Numbered from the stretch's first letter, positions 43,663 through 52,975 are shown. The stretch is DNA of 64,000 nucleotides from Nitrospira sp. BO4 (GCA_030144965.1 JAMPUU010000017.1:372001-436000); one strand, 5' to 3'. Translations and numbers: made by a program. Notes: a model not told the origin generated them from the sequence alone.

Positions 43663-46290
43663 TCAACCTACCTGTTGAACCAGCTGTCGTTCCTCTGCCT
43701 CTGTCTTCACCTCCCCGTTCAGACGCGCGTCAAGCAACCGGTCGAGAATCTTCTTGAACTGCGGACCCGGCTTAAGTCCCATGGCCTTCAACTCAGTACC
43801 GGTCAGCACCGGCTTCACGTGTTGATAGGTGGTGAGGAACGCTGACACCTGCCGCTTGACCGTTTCTCCTTTGCTCTTGGCCATGAGGCTCAAGAGCGTT
43901 TCATCACACAGTCCTGACAGAAGATGATAGACGTCCGCCGGCTTTGGCGGCGGTTTTCTTCCAAGCCGGCGAAGTACCGCATGGCTACCAATCCGGGATG
44001 TCTTGAGGCACCTGGCTTCCAATTCGGAAAATGGGAAACGCTTGAGAGTCTCCAGAACGGGGCGTTCCGGCAAGACTTCCAGTAGCGCCATGAAATACAC
44101 CAACCACACGTCCATCTTTCGATCGAGAAACAGCAGCCGATACCAATCAACCGCCTGATCTACGGCATCGAGCAGCGACTCCAAGCGGCTGGACCACACT
44201 AACTTAGGATGGATGAACTTGAGCAAGTCGAGACCGGCCAGTCGCTTCAGAGCCTGTTTTGGTTCACGCTCTCCTAACAGCAATTTCAGTTCTTCCAGCA
44301 GACGGTGACCAGATAATCGTTGAAACAGATTCATCTTGACGGCGCCGGCGATCAACGCCGCGGTATCCTTGCCTAAATGAAATCCGAACCGGGATTCAAA
44401 TCGCACAGCCCGAAACACTCGGGTCGGATCTTCGACAAAACTCAGCCCGTGCAAGACTCGGATGACCTTGTCATTCAGATCTCGTTGACCCCCGTAGAAA
44501 TCCAAGACATCGCCAAAACCTTTTGCGTTCAAGCGGATGGCCAACGCATTCATGGTGAAATCCCGGCGGTACAGATCTTTCTTGATTGAACTTTGTTCAA
44601 CCGTCGGCAAGGCGGTGGGATACTCATAATATTCTGTTCTGGCGGTTGCCAGATCGAGCTTGAATTCATCCGGCAGGAGAAGGATCGCCGTACCGAATCG
44701 CTCATGCACCTTCACACGGGCGTGCATCATTTCACCGAGTTTTCTGGCAAATGAGATTCCATCCCCCTCCACGACGAGATCCAGATCGAGGTTCTCGATC
44801 CCCAGCAACAGATCTCTGACGCAGCCGCCGACGACGTACAGCGGCACATTGCAACGATCAGCGAGGCGCCCTGCTTCTTTGAGAAGCGCTACCACGTGCT
44901 TCGGCATGCGGTTCTGAAGCAATCCCGTCACGTTACGATGGGCTCTTCCGGTGAGATGCTCTGATGGATTAGGCAGAGCCTGCCTACCGGCAAGCTTGAG
45001 AACATCCTCGTGCATCACTCTCAGCAAGTCCGTCCTGGTAATGACCCCCACGATCTTCGTCCCTGCTAGAACAGGGACGAACCGCTGATTCCGTTCGATC
45101 ATGGCAACTTCAACGTCATGAAACGGCGTGTCTGGCTCTGCCGTATAGGCATCAGTCTGCATGATGTCCTGAACAGGTGCTTTTCCGAGCCGGTGAAACT
45201 CGGCTTTTTGAATCAACTCACGGCTCACTATTCCTATGAAGTGATCATTCTCATCGAGAACCGGGAAGACATTGATTCCATATTTCGTCATCCGCTGCCC
45301 GGCGGCTGCAATCGTCGTGCTCATTCCAATGCATTTCACCGGCGTCGTCATCACGTCGCGCGCCAACAGCGTAGGCCGATAGCGAGTCGTCAACAATTCG
45401 ACAAGACGTTCTTTGACTTCTGAGAGCGGTCGTCCTTTGACTGTCGCGGCGGCTGCGACGGCATGGCCGCCGCCCCCAAATTCCCGGGCGATCCATCCCA
45501 CGTCGATTTCTGGACGGCGGCTTCGTCCGATCACCTGCACCCGGTCTTCCATCATCACGGCGACAATGACAGCATCGACGCCCTGCATTTCGGCAAGCAG
45601 GTGTACGACTCCGGCCGCTTCACCCCGGCGGCGATCGATGGCGCTCGTCGCGATCAGGACTTTTCGCCCCTCGAGGTAATGGACGTCGCTGTGTTCCAAC
45701 AAATCGTTCATGAGTGCGACGGTATCGGGATCCAAAGGACGGCGAAGGGTGTCCAGCACGACGTTTAAGTCTGCGCCCATTTCAAGCAGGAACGCCCCGG
45801 CTTCAAGATCTCGGGGAGTCGTGGAGCCAAAGCCAAACGAGCCAGTTTCTTCGTAGAGACCCAGTGCTATCACGGTCGCTTCAAATGGTGACACCTCGAC
45901 GCGGCGCTGACGTAACTGCTCAACCAGTAACGTCGTCGTGGCACCGACCGGTTGGACGACGGACAAAAGAGAGCGGCCGTTACATATAGATTGGTCTTCA
46001 ACGTGATGATCGAACACCACCACCTCTACCGATGGATTATCGATGCAAGATTTCAGCACACCGATTCGATCAGGATCCTGAGTGTCGACCAATATGAGTC
46101 TGGAAATCTGAGAGAAGTCGATCGATTGCAGTTTACTGAGTCCTAGGTCGTGAGCGGCGAGAAACGTGCGAACCGCCTCCTGGGCTCCGGCCGGCAATAT
46201 CAGCTTGGCGTCCGGAAAGAGTTTGCGGGCGGCAACCATGGAGGCCAGGCCGTCAAAATCCGCATTGCTGTGCGTGGCGATCACATCCAT
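43663..46290 (-). CDS. DHH-CBS-tRNA nucleotidyltransferase (A-adding/poly(A) polymerase family)
   Basis: 875 residues, four parts. Residues 1-310: DHH/DHHA1 phosphoesterase (THSNADFDGLASMVAA, VVVFDHHVEDQS, GGGGHAVAAAATVKG). About 315-430: two CBS domains (DVMTTPVKCIGMS..., VQDIMQTDAYTAEPD...), which sense adenylates. About 485-690: class II nucleotidyltransferase head and neck (YVVGGCVRDLLLG, DLDLVVEGD with catalytic Asp pair, RRDFTMNALAIRLN). The remainder is RNA-binding and helical. This architecture is that of the A-adding tRNA nucleotidyltransferases of Aquifex-type lineages. Its last ~125 codons are duplicated, in decayed form, after nuoN. ATG MDVIATHS is clear. Confidence 0.93.
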   Translation of the reverse strand: MDVIATHSNADFDGLASMVAARKLFPDAKLILPAGAQEAVRTFLAAHDLGLSKLQSIDFSQISRLILVDTQDPDRIGVLKSCIDNPSVEVVVFDHHVEDQSICNGRSLLSVVQPVGATTTLLVEQLRQRRVEVSPFEATVIALGLYEETGSFGFGSTTPRDLEAGAFLLEMGADLNVVLDTLRRPLDPDTVALMNDLLEHSDVHYLEGRKVLIATSAIDRRRGEAAGVVHLLAEMQGVDAVIVAVMMEDRVQVIGRSRRPEIDVGWIAREFGGGGHAVAAAATVKGRPLSEVKERLVELLTTRYRPTLLARDVMTTPVKCIGMSTTIAAAGQRMTKYGINVFPVLDENDHFIGIVSRELIQKAEFHRLGKAPVQDIMQTDAYTAEPDTPFHDVEVAMIERNQRFVPVLAGTKIVGVITRTDLLRVMHEDVLKLAGRQALPNPSEHLTGRAHRNVTGLLQNRMPKHVVALLKEAGRLADRCNVPLYVVGGCVRDLLLGIENLDLDLVVEGDGISFARKLGEMMHARVKVHERFGTAILLLPDEFKLDLATARTEYYEYPTALPTVEQSSIKKDLYRRDFTMNALAIRLNAKGFGDVLDFYGGQRDLNDKVIRVLHGLSFVEDPTRVFRAVRFESRFGFHLGKDTAALIAGAVKMNLFQRLSGHRLLEELKLLLGEREPKQALKRLAGLDLLKFIHPKLVWSSRLESLLDAVDQAVDWYRLLFLDRKMDVWLVYFMALLEVLPERPVLETLKRFPFSELEARCLKTSRIGSHAVLRRLGRKPPPKPADVYHLLSGLCDETLLSLMAKSKGETVKRQVSAFLTTYQHVKPVLTGTELKAMGLKPGPQFKKILDRLLDARLNGEVKTEAEERQLVQQVG

Positions 46291-46574
46291 GTCGGCATTC
46301 TAGCAGGGTCTTTCTCTACACGAAATGCCGCGTTGAATCATGGCTGGACGGAGAGAAGACAGAGAAGCACCGTGGCGCCCCACGCTAGCCGCTGCTCAGA
46401 TCTGCACAGCGACATGCCGTTTTTTTTCCACCTCAGAGAGACCATCCGCTGCTTCATCCGGGAGGATTCGTAAGCCACGGAACTACCCGGTCTTTTTGTG
46501 CGCATGACGTCCGGCACATGCTTTGCTCCATAAAGCCCTCCAGTCCGAATGATTCTTTATACTGGAGGCGCCCA

Positions 46575-46952
46575 ATGACAGAACATCGTAGGAGTACCAT
46601 GATGGTCATCTTGGGAGGGCTGGCCGCTATTGCATTGGTCACACCATCTCCCTCCACAGCGAGTTCAAAGAATGAGAAGAAATCCCCTCCTCATTCCGTC
46701 TCCTCGGCAGCAGAAACCTCTGTGTCTTCCGGCGCAAGCCATTCGGACCTCAAGCCAGGTCCGGCATGGAAAACAATTGGAGGCACTGTTAAAAATATTG
46801 CCGGGGACGTCTATACAGTCGAGGACTATGAGGGGAACCGGGTTCAGCTCTATGTGAGCCGTGAAACCAAGCAATTGCGAGGTCACAAGAAAGTTGGTGA
46901 TCCGGTTCGCGCCGAAATCACCCAGAGCGGATTCGCTAACTCCATTCAATGA
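46575..46952 (+). CDS. Exported hypothetical protein
   Basis: 125 residues from ATG 46575, GGAGG six bases upstream. Signal peptide MMVILGGLAAIALVTPSPSTAS follows a short polar start. The mature protein has a Ser/Lys-rich linker and a small C-terminal barrel (WKTIGGTVKNIAGDVYTVEDYEGNRVQLYVSRETKQLRGHKKVGDPVRAEI), which resembles OB/SH3-like domains of exported proteins I recall from Nitrospira. Function unknown. Followed by a hairpin terminator. Confidence 0.75.
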   Translation: MTEHRRSTMMVILGGLAAIALVTPSPSTASSKNEKKSPPHSVSSAAETSVSSGASHSDLKPGPAWKTIGGTVKNIAGDVYTVEDYEGNRVQLYVSRETKQLRGHKKVGDPVRAEITQSGFANSIQ

Positions 46953-46982
46953 TCACCATCAGCACCCCTTAGATTACCCTAG

Positions 46983-47019
46983 AGGGTCGGTTTGAGCTGG
47001 AAACTCAGGCCGACCCTTT
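46983..47019 (+). terminator. Probable intrinsic terminator
   Basis: AGGGTCGG (46983-46990) pairs perfectly with CCGACCCT (47010-47017), with a small inner TGAG/CTCA stem, followed by TTTA. The T-run is short, so termination may be partial. It is about 30 bases after the exported protein gene. Confidence 0.6.
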
Positions 47020-47122
47020 ATGCCGTTCGCTCTCGAGCCATCACCAGTCTCAACGCCGATGGATCAGAAAGGAGTTGTCAGACCTGCGTCAATTCCCGTA
47101 GTCTGCCTCTCAGGAGGCCACC

Positions 47123-47767
47123 ATGGATGAACCGAGCAGGCTAACGAAGACCAAAGAGCAATGGGCCAGGGCTCGGCGAGGCGGAGAAGAACGTGAAGTG
47201 TTCTATGAAGGAGACGACCGTCTCCCCCCCGGCCAACACCTCGTCGAGAACTTCCCCGTGTTGGATCTTGGGTTCAAGCCCGAGATCCTGTTGAATGAAT
47301 GGAAGCTCAGCATTGGTGGATTTGTCACCACACCTGTCACATGGACATGGGAGCAATTTTCGGCCCAGCCTCCATTCAACGACCGATCGGACTTTCACTG
47401 TGTCACGTCATGGAGCCGGTACGACAACGATTGGGAAGGGGTCAGTTTCAAACACCTCATATCTGTCGTGAAACCGTTGTCGCTGGCGCGGTTTGTTCTC
47501 TTCAGGTCATACGACGACTACACGACGAATTTACCGCTCGATGTCTGTGACGACGCCGATGTGCTGTTGGCCCACAGCTGGAACGGAAAACCTCTCTCTC
47601 GAGACCATGGCGGGCCCGTACGTGTGATCGTCCCAAAACGCTATGCCTGGAAGGGAGCGAAGTGGGTGAAGGAGATTACGTTTTCAGATCGGGATGAAAA
47701 GGGGTTTTGGGAAGTGCGTGGGTATTCCAACACCGCATTGCCGTGGCAAAACGATCGCTATGGGTAG
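47123..47767 (+). CDS. Sulfite oxidase-like molybdopterin-dependent oxidoreductase
   Basis: 214 residues. Oxidored_molyb (SUOX-like, YuiH group) fold: GKLSIGGFV type N-terminus, DFHCVTSWSRYDNDWEGV with Cys 93 as the molybdenum ligand, VLLAHSWNGKPLSRDHGGPVRVIVPKRYAWKGAKWVKEI (highly conserved). There is no Tat signal and no heme domain, so it is a cytoplasmic minimal enzyme of uncertain substrate (YuiH type). Stop lies three bases from the convergent gene. Confidence 0.9.
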   Translation: MDEPSRLTKTKEQWARARRGGEEREVFYEGDDRLPPGQHLVENFPVLDLGFKPEILLNEWKLSIGGFVTTPVTWTWEQFSAQPPFNDRSDFHCVTSWSRYDNDWEGVSFKHLISVVKPLSLARFVLFRSYDDYTTNLPLDVCDDADVLLAHSWNGKPLSRDHGGPVRVIVPKRYAWKGAKWVKEITFSDRDEKGFWEVRGYSNTALPWQNDRYG

Positions 47768-47770
47768 CGA

Positions 47771-48106
47771 TCATCTCTTGATCCAGCCGCCCGGTCCTTC
47801 AACAAAGTTTCCCGGTCTGGTGTTCTGTATGGCTTTCTCTCCTGCCAGCGATTCAACTGATTGGACGTTGGTCCGGTTTCGTTTTGCGATATCCTCATAG
47901 GCCCGCCGACGTTTCTGATTCACGTCCTCAAGCAACGCCCGGGCTTCCGCATCGGGAGGGATGACCGCCCCCAAGTAACCGTTGGCCTTCTCCCCCACCA
48001 AACCTTTCATTTTGGCTTCCTCCAAGGATAGCGCCAAGACAGAGGATTCAGCCATGAACCAGGTAGCCAACGCACATAACACCAGAACCAGCCGACGTCT
48101 GAACAT
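47771..48106 (-). CDS. ydbL: YdbL-like (DUF1318) exported protein
   Basis: 111 residues from ATG 48106, GGGGGA upstream. Signal peptide FRRRLVLVLCALATWFMAESSVLA. The mature part, LEEAKMKGLVGEKANGYLGAV...VNQKRRRAYEDIAKRNRTNVQSVESLAGEKAIQNTRPGNFVEGPGGW, is the DUF1318/YdbL pattern. It is the third gene of the ydbH-ynbE-ydbL set, known in E. coli to cooperate with the AsmA-like YdbH in outer-membrane lipid homeostasis. Exact role of YdbL is unclear. Confidence 0.85.
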   Translation of the reverse strand: MFRRRLVLVLCALATWFMAESSVLALSLEEAKMKGLVGEKANGYLGAVIPPDAEARALLEDVNQKRRRAYEDIAKRNRTNVQSVESLAGEKAIQNTRPGNFVEGPGGWIKR

Positions 48107-48120
48107 CTGTTCCCCCACAG

Positions 48121-48351
48121 CTAAAATAGTCCGCTCTCATTCGACAAGACCTGATCCAATTCTTTGTCGACTTTCACACGGATCTCATGATCAATTTTCA
48201 CGTTGAGATTGATCGTAATCGGCTTCTCCGGCGCCGTCACTTCGACCCGTGGGGTACAGGCGCCCATCATGACCAGCAGAGTCCCCCACGTCACGAGCAC
48301 ACCGCTTATCCGTACAACCTCACTCAGCATGGTCAGCCTCATGATGTTCAT
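48121..48351 (-). CDS. ynbE: YnbE-like lipoprotein
   Basis: 76 residues with a lipoprotein signal: hydrophobic stretch GVLVTWGTLLVMMGAC (lipobox MGAC). The mature part, TPRVEVTAPEKPITINLNVKIDHEIRVKVDKEL, matches YnbE, the outer-membrane lipoprotein partner of YdbH, with the conserved KPITINLNVKIDHE. ATG overlaps the ydbH stop codon (ATGA). Outer-membrane localisation is inferred from the family. Confidence 0.85.
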   Translation of the reverse strand: MNIMRLTMLSEVVRISGVLVTWGTLLVMMGACTPRVEVTAPEKPITINLNVKIDHEIRVKVDKELDQVLSNESGLF

Positions 48352-51140
48352 AATCGTTTGTATTTTTTCTCGATTGTGCCTTGAATATCTTCCACCAAAC
48401 GAAGGCTTTTCAAGAGCGTGGGAATATGTTCTTGCACGGTCAGGTTGAAGTGAATCGGCGGTGTCGTCTTCAGATCCGGATTTCTGCCTTCCAACCGTGC
48501 GATCAGATCCAACATTCCGTTCTCACCGTATTTCATCCCCACGCGCAACACGCTGTAATGAAAGTTATTGAGGGCATGGGCTACCAGCCGGAGTTGGCTG
48601 TCGGACTCTGGAAGCACCCTCGATGACTCCGGTGGTGACACATATTTTATGACCCCACCGGGAGGTTGTGCCTCGACCACTCCGTCCTTCATGATGACCC
48701 CGCCACCGGAGGTGATCGTCACAGGAAGTGTCCCGTTCAACGTTCCCGTTCCGTGGAGCCCTTTTTGCTGCTCCACACTGAGAATTTTCGCCAGATCGAG
48801 ATTCCGTAGAGAAAAGGTCGTCCCAAAGGGAGGTCGGGCCACGTTTCCCACCGGTCCCAGACTTGCGACAGTGCCTCCGAAGACCTCGCACTGAAAGTCA
48901 TTCACGTCAACGACCGGCCGCTCTTCCGCCAACTTCCATCTCATCTGGAACGAGGCTGCGAGGTTGGTGACTTCAACCCCGCTCTGTATCGAAGTCACGA
49001 AAATGGGAGCCGGCTGGGTCGTGGCAACCGACTCCAGTCCCGGCGCGCGCAATTCCATCGCGGTGCTAAAGCCCTTTACAATATGATCATAATAGAAGCC
49101 TGACAGCTTTTCGGCCACAACCTTCGTCGACGCCGACGTTAATTTCATGCCATTGATCGGGTCGCCGAAGCCGCCGGACCAGGCCGCATCGAAGCGAACG
49201 GTAAAGGTCCCATCTATGAGATCGATCGAGGGAGGCAGGCCCATCATGATCCTGCTGAGTCGCCGCTCGGCCCCATTGAACGTCAGAGGACCGATGGCGC
49301 CATGCAGAAGCCCTTGAGCCGCCTGCAACGGTTGCTCGATTCTGGCTGTCATGAGCCCTTCTTGCACGGGAGTATTGACGCGAAGGTCGGCTTTGATGCC
49401 GGTCTGACCAGCCGTAAAACTGACGACCCAATCACTCGTGGAGGGGCCCCAAGAACCTGAATCCGGACTCACTCCATTTACCGACAATGTCCCATGGGTG
49501 CTCCAAGCAGTTCCTGCGGTCTCGAGTTCCTGAACTCTCAGAAGGCCTTGTGCGACATGAGCGTTCCAGCCGCCTATTCTCATTGTCGGGGCCCGCACCG
49601 TTGCGATCATGGGTCCCCCATTGCAACGAATCGCTGTCAGATCGCATTCCACTGTCAGCGGCTCCGATAGATGCAATGTCAGGGTGGAAATATGCGTCGT
49701 GCCGCGTCCGATCTGTTTGGCCGTCACCGAGGATGTCGGCGACAGAACTCCCTGCACATGTGTCCGGGCCAGTTTCACCGTCCCTCGGACTCCTCCCATC
49801 GCTTCTTTGGCCGAAAGGAACTCGGTGACTGCTTTCGGGAGGCTACCCTCCAAATCGTAGGCCCCCTCGGCCAACACCAGCTCATTTCCGAGACCTTCGG
49901 CGCGGGTCGTTTCAAACTGCGCCACAAGCGGCCCAGGTGTCCGCCCGTAGGTCACATGTAATGGTCCTTGCGCCACCATGCGTACAGGCGCTTCCGTCCA
50001 ATATAAGGTCCCCTGCACGGGTTTCCTATTTTCGATCCGCACCGGCTGATCACCGCTGGGGAGAATTAATCGAACCACTTCTGGAATGATACGAGGTTGA
50101 GTGTTAATTGTGGCCGTGAGCAGAACACCCGGGCTCAATGCCCACTCGACCTGTTTCGCATTACCTCCGAACGTCCCCTCATAGGCCACGGCGATGTCCT
50201 TTGCCACGCCCTTCAAAGCCGGCAAGGTGGCATTCACTCTCATATTGCCGTCCAAATGCGTGTGCTCGTCCTCCCACAAAGAACTCAATGTCGCTTCGGC
50301 CGCCGCGTTTCCGGCCCAATCTATCGCCACATGTCCCGTGACCTTCTCCAATTCCGGACCAATGGGCACAAGAAGCGCGATAAAGGGAGCCAGTTCTTGC
50401 ACATTAATCTGGAGATTCCCATTGACTTGAATCTGCGAGCCGTTTGGATGCGCCTGGGACTGCCATGACACAATGGGTGCCGCTTGAGGCCGTTGGGATG
50501 CCAAGGTTGCCGACCAAGTACTTGCGGAATTCCCGACCACGGCGAGGCCATAGGAAGCCGTATCGCGTCCCCGGAACGACAAGTGACCTCCCAACTCTCC
50601 GCCTCGATAGGTGAGACTCCCTTCTATTGTCACCTTGCGGAGCGGTCCTGTCGCCTGTTCACGAAAAATGGTGAGATGATCGAGTTGCAACTCATCGAAC
50701 GGAAGAATCGGCAGGCTCCGCAAGAGATCGCCCGCGGTCAACAAGCTCCACGGTGATTCTTCGTCATCGACACGATCGGCGGCCCTGCTGTCCGTCTGAG
50801 TTGGACCTGTCGACGGAACGTTCAGCACATGGACCGCGGCGTCTCGAAGCACAATATGATTCACACGGCCTTGGAGCAACTGAGTCAGATCATACTGGAT
50901 CTCCGCATCCGTCAGGGAGACCATCAATCGTTCTTCGCCCAAATCCTGTTGAAACGAAATGACCGGGATGCGCATCCGGTCCCAGCCCGGATAGCCGAGT
51001 TGAAGGATGACGTTGCTGTATCCATGCTGGCGAAGGCCTCGCGTCAGTAGATAGGATACACTCAGCGGCAGCAGTAAATAGCTGCTAAAGAGCGCCACCA
51101 GCCCGAGAAGCACAGCCATTTGGTACCGTTGAGTCAGCAT
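48348..51140 (-). CDS. ydbH: YdbH family AsmA-like intermembrane lipid transport protein
   Basis: 930 residues. One N-terminal membrane helix (MAVLLGLVALFSSYLLLPLSVSYLL), then a very long beta-rich periplasmic region, typical of AsmA-like proteins that bridge inner and outer membranes. The C-terminal part (LSVEQQKGLHGTGTLNGTLPVTITSGGGVIMKDGVVEAQPPGGVIKYV) is the DctA-YdbH conserved domain. Length is close to that of E. coli YdbH (~880). Partnered by YnbE overlapping its 3' end. Redundant with TamB and YhdP in E. coli. Confidence 0.85.
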   Translation of the reverse strand: MLTQRYQMAVLLGLVALFSSYLLLPLSVSYLLTRGLRQHGYSNVILQLGYPGWDRMRIPVISFQQDLGEERLMVSLTDAEIQYDLTQLLQGRVNHIVLRDAAVHVLNVPSTGPTQTDSRAADRVDDEESPWSLLTAGDLLRSLPILPFDELQLDHLTIFREQATGPLRKVTIEGSLTYRGGELGGHLSFRGRDTASYGLAVVGNSASTWSATLASQRPQAAPIVSWQSQAHPNGSQIQVNGNLQINVQELAPFIALLVPIGPELEKVTGHVAIDWAGNAAAEATLSSLWEDEHTHLDGNMRVNATLPALKGVAKDIAVAYEGTFGGNAKQVEWALSPGVLLTATINTQPRIIPEVVRLILPSGDQPVRIENRKPVQGTLYWTEAPVRMVAQGPLHVTYGRTPGPLVAQFETTRAEGLGNELVLAEGAYDLEGSLPKAVTEFLSAKEAMGGVRGTVKLARTHVQGVLSPTSSVTAKQIGRGTTHISTLTLHLSEPLTVECDLTAIRCNGGPMIATVRAPTMRIGGWNAHVAQGLLRVQELETAGTAWSTHGTLSVNGVSPDSGSWGPSTSDWVVSFTAGQTGIKADLRVNTPVQEGLMTARIEQPLQAAQGLLHGAIGPLTFNGAERRLSRIMMGLPPSIDLIDGTFTVRFDAAWSGGFGDPINGMKLTSASTKVVAEKLSGFYYDHIVKGFSTAMELRAPGLESVATTQPAPIFVTSIQSGVEVTNLAASFQMRWKLAEERPVVDVNDFQCEVFGGTVASLGPVGNVARPPFGTTFSLRNLDLAKILSVEQQKGLHGTGTLNGTLPVTITSGGGVIMKDGVVEAQPPGGVIKYVSPPESSRVLPESDSQLRLVAHALNNFHYSVLRVGMKYGENGMLDLIARLEGRNPDLKTTPPIHFNLTVQEHIPTLLKSLRLVEDIQGTIEKKYKRL

Positions 51141-51436
51141 GTTTTTCCTGACCCTGATTCGAGAATGCGATGCTGGTTCTCAAACAAACTCTCAAGCTCT
51201 GTCAAGATGTCCGAACGGCTCTGCACAGGACTTAGTCCGATAGTCCCGCTCGCGTCGTGCTGGTGTCCGGACCATTTCGTCGCCATTTTAAGCCAGTCCG
51301 CCGTCTGTTAGCACAATTGAGAGCCCATCTCCACATGCTTGCTGCTATCACGACGGAAAGAACATTAGCCGATCAGCTCCGAGCGTAAAACAAACGACCC
51401 CGAGCTAGGTAAGGTTTGTTCATAAGTTCGGAAGGA

Positions 51437-52009
51437 TTACTTGAAGCAGAAGTTCATATCGAGCAACCCATCTGCCGCGACGGTAGCCTCGCCCCCTTGT
51501 CTGCAATTGGCTTTTGCTGAGTTACTTCCTGCCCCAGCGCCCGCCCCGCCCGTCCCCTGATCTGCAGAAAGGGCCCCGCCGGACTCAGTTGCGCCTCCAC
51601 TTGGTCCAGCTAGCTTCACCGGATCGGTCCTCTGCAGAAAGGTCCCATCCTTGCTATGCGTCAAGACCAAGGTCGGCTGTGTCTTTTCTCCGGAAAGGGA
51701 GATCGCGCTTGCTTGGAATGATGCCCCTCCCTTCTCTAGGCGAACCGTCACCTTGTAGTACCTGAGAGTCGAGCTCAACGAAAACCCGATCGCATTGAGA
51801 TCACCCGAATACGTTCCATGGTTGGCGTAGTAGAGCGTTTCAAGGCGGTCGATTTCTGCCAGCGCCACCTCGGCTTCCACGGATCGCGCTTTCTCCACAA
51901 AATGTCTATGCGAAATCATGGCCAATGCGGCAAGAATGCTGAGGATGGCTAAGACCATCATCACTTCAATCAACGTGAAACCAGTGTCTTCCCTGATTTG
52001 TTGAATCAT
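51437..52009 (-). CDS. Type IV pilin-like protein
   Basis: 190 residues with a prepilin cleavage site: G10-F11, then TLIEVMMVLAILSILAALAMI with the conserved Glu at +5. The globular part has an alpha-beta core (LEKGGASFQASAISL, QPTLVLTHSKDG) and a Gly/Ala-rich segment (GGAGAGAGSNSAK) before two Cys that likely form a disulfide loop (NC...MNFCFK). It may be a pseudopilin or minor pilin. ATG overlaps the HAMP gene stop. No assembly genes are nearby. Confidence 0.88.
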   Translation of the reverse strand: MIQQIREDTGFTLIEVMMVLAILSILAALAMISHRHFVEKARSVEAEVALAEIDRLETLYYANHGTYSGDLNAIGFSLSSTLRYYKVTVRLEKGGASFQASAISLSGEKTQPTLVLTHSKDGTFLQRTDPVKLAGPSGGATESGGALSADQGTGGAGAGAGSNSAKANCRQGGEATVAADGLLDMNFCFK

Positions 52010-52635
52010 CGGGGTTTCGTGCGTAACTCGCGACGCGATCCGAAGTCGAATCGCTGTACGGTTGCAGCAATGTCCTCGATGGCATGACGCGCCTCTTCAA
52101 CATCCGACGATCCGGCCTGTTCGATTTTCAGCAATGCCGCTCGCAGCGTGTGCGCCTGGTGCTGAATATGGGCAAAGGACTGCTCAATATTTTCCAAGGC
52201 CTGATTGGCGGTCGCAGCCAGTCCATCCAATCGGTCACTCGAGCGAAACTGCATTCTCCAACGAAGATTTCCCTTTGCCCATTGCTGAATGCTTTCGTCG
52301 AGCCGATAGAGCGGGCCTGCAACCCGCCGCGTCACCACGAGACTGAAAATGACCGAACCAAAGAACAACACGGGAACGGCGACCCTGACCGTCTTGCTCA
52401 GCATCAGCATTTCTTCCGCGGCAACTTGGCGCTCTTCTATCGAATCGCTGGTATACAGCGCCACCATGGGTTTGATATGGGCGCCGTAGAAGGCCATCGT
52501 GAAGAACAGTGCCGAGTAGAGGAACAACAACAATCCGATCCAAGCGACATAACCCTTTTGAATTCGATGGACAAAAAACCCATCTCGACGGTCCACAGTG
52601 GGGGAAGCAGGTTTTGCGGCGGTGGCTGTCTTCAT
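52006..52635 (-). CDS. Membrane protein with HAMP domain
   Basis: 209 residues from ATG 52635, with GGAGG upstream. Two transmembrane helices (GYVAWIGLLLFLYSALFFTMAF and VAVPVLFFGSVIFSLVV) flank a short periplasmic loop; then a HAMP domain (RVAGPLYRLDESIQQWAKGNLRWRMQFRSSDRLDGLAATANQALE) and a coiled coil. No kinase, cyclase or MCP signalling domain follows, so it is a truncated sensor-like or scaffold protein. Translationally coupled to the pilin gene (ATGA). Confidence 0.85.
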   Translation of the reverse strand: MKTATAAKPASPTVDRRDGFFVHRIQKGYVAWIGLLLFLYSALFFTMAFYGAHIKPMVALYTSDSIEERQVAAEEMLMLSKTVRVAVPVLFFGSVIFSLVVTRRVAGPLYRLDESIQQWAKGNLRWRMQFRSSDRLDGLAATANQALENIEQSFAHIQHQAHTLRAALLKIEQAGSSDVEEARHAIEDIAATVQRFDFGSRRELRTKPR

Positions 52636-52747
52636 CTTTCCTCCCGTTTGTCCCTGGCATGACAACCGGCAATATCTCTGCGATTCAAGGTACCATTGAG
52701 TGTGTCACTGACCAAGGAAATGGAGGCTTTTGTGAGGGAGGAGAATG

Positions 52748-52975
52748 CTATGGCAGGGCTTGTTCGGAATCTCGGGGGGCCTCAGCCGTCGGTTCCTCAC
52801 ATTTTTTGCAGTTCAGGATAGAGCCTAGATGGTGGGTGCGCCCGGCCAGGGTCAGGACCCAAGGGCGATCGATAAACGGAGGTTGATGCCGTACGTGCTG
52901 CCCATGACCACATGCCAGATCAGCCACCCAGTCGCCATATTCATCCTGGTGATATCCGATGATCGGCTGTTGCAT
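52748..52975 (-). CDS. DUF3565 domain protein
   Basis: 75 residues matching the DUF3565 pattern: GYHQDEYGDWVADLACGHGQHVRHQPPFIDRPWVLT and GRTHHLGSILNCKKCEE, with CGHGQHxRH and a final CxxC as probable zinc ligands. The family is small and functionally uncharacterised, often near proteins of redox or thiol metabolism. Single gene. Confidence 0.85.
   Translation of the reverse strand: MQQPIIGYHQDEYGDWVADLACGHGQHVRHQPPFIDRPWVLTLAGRTHHLGSILNCKKCEEPTAEAPRDSEQALP

Noticed and set aside
52084..52662. 192-codon plus-strand frame
   Set aside because: Antisense of the HAMP protein gene, no start signal.
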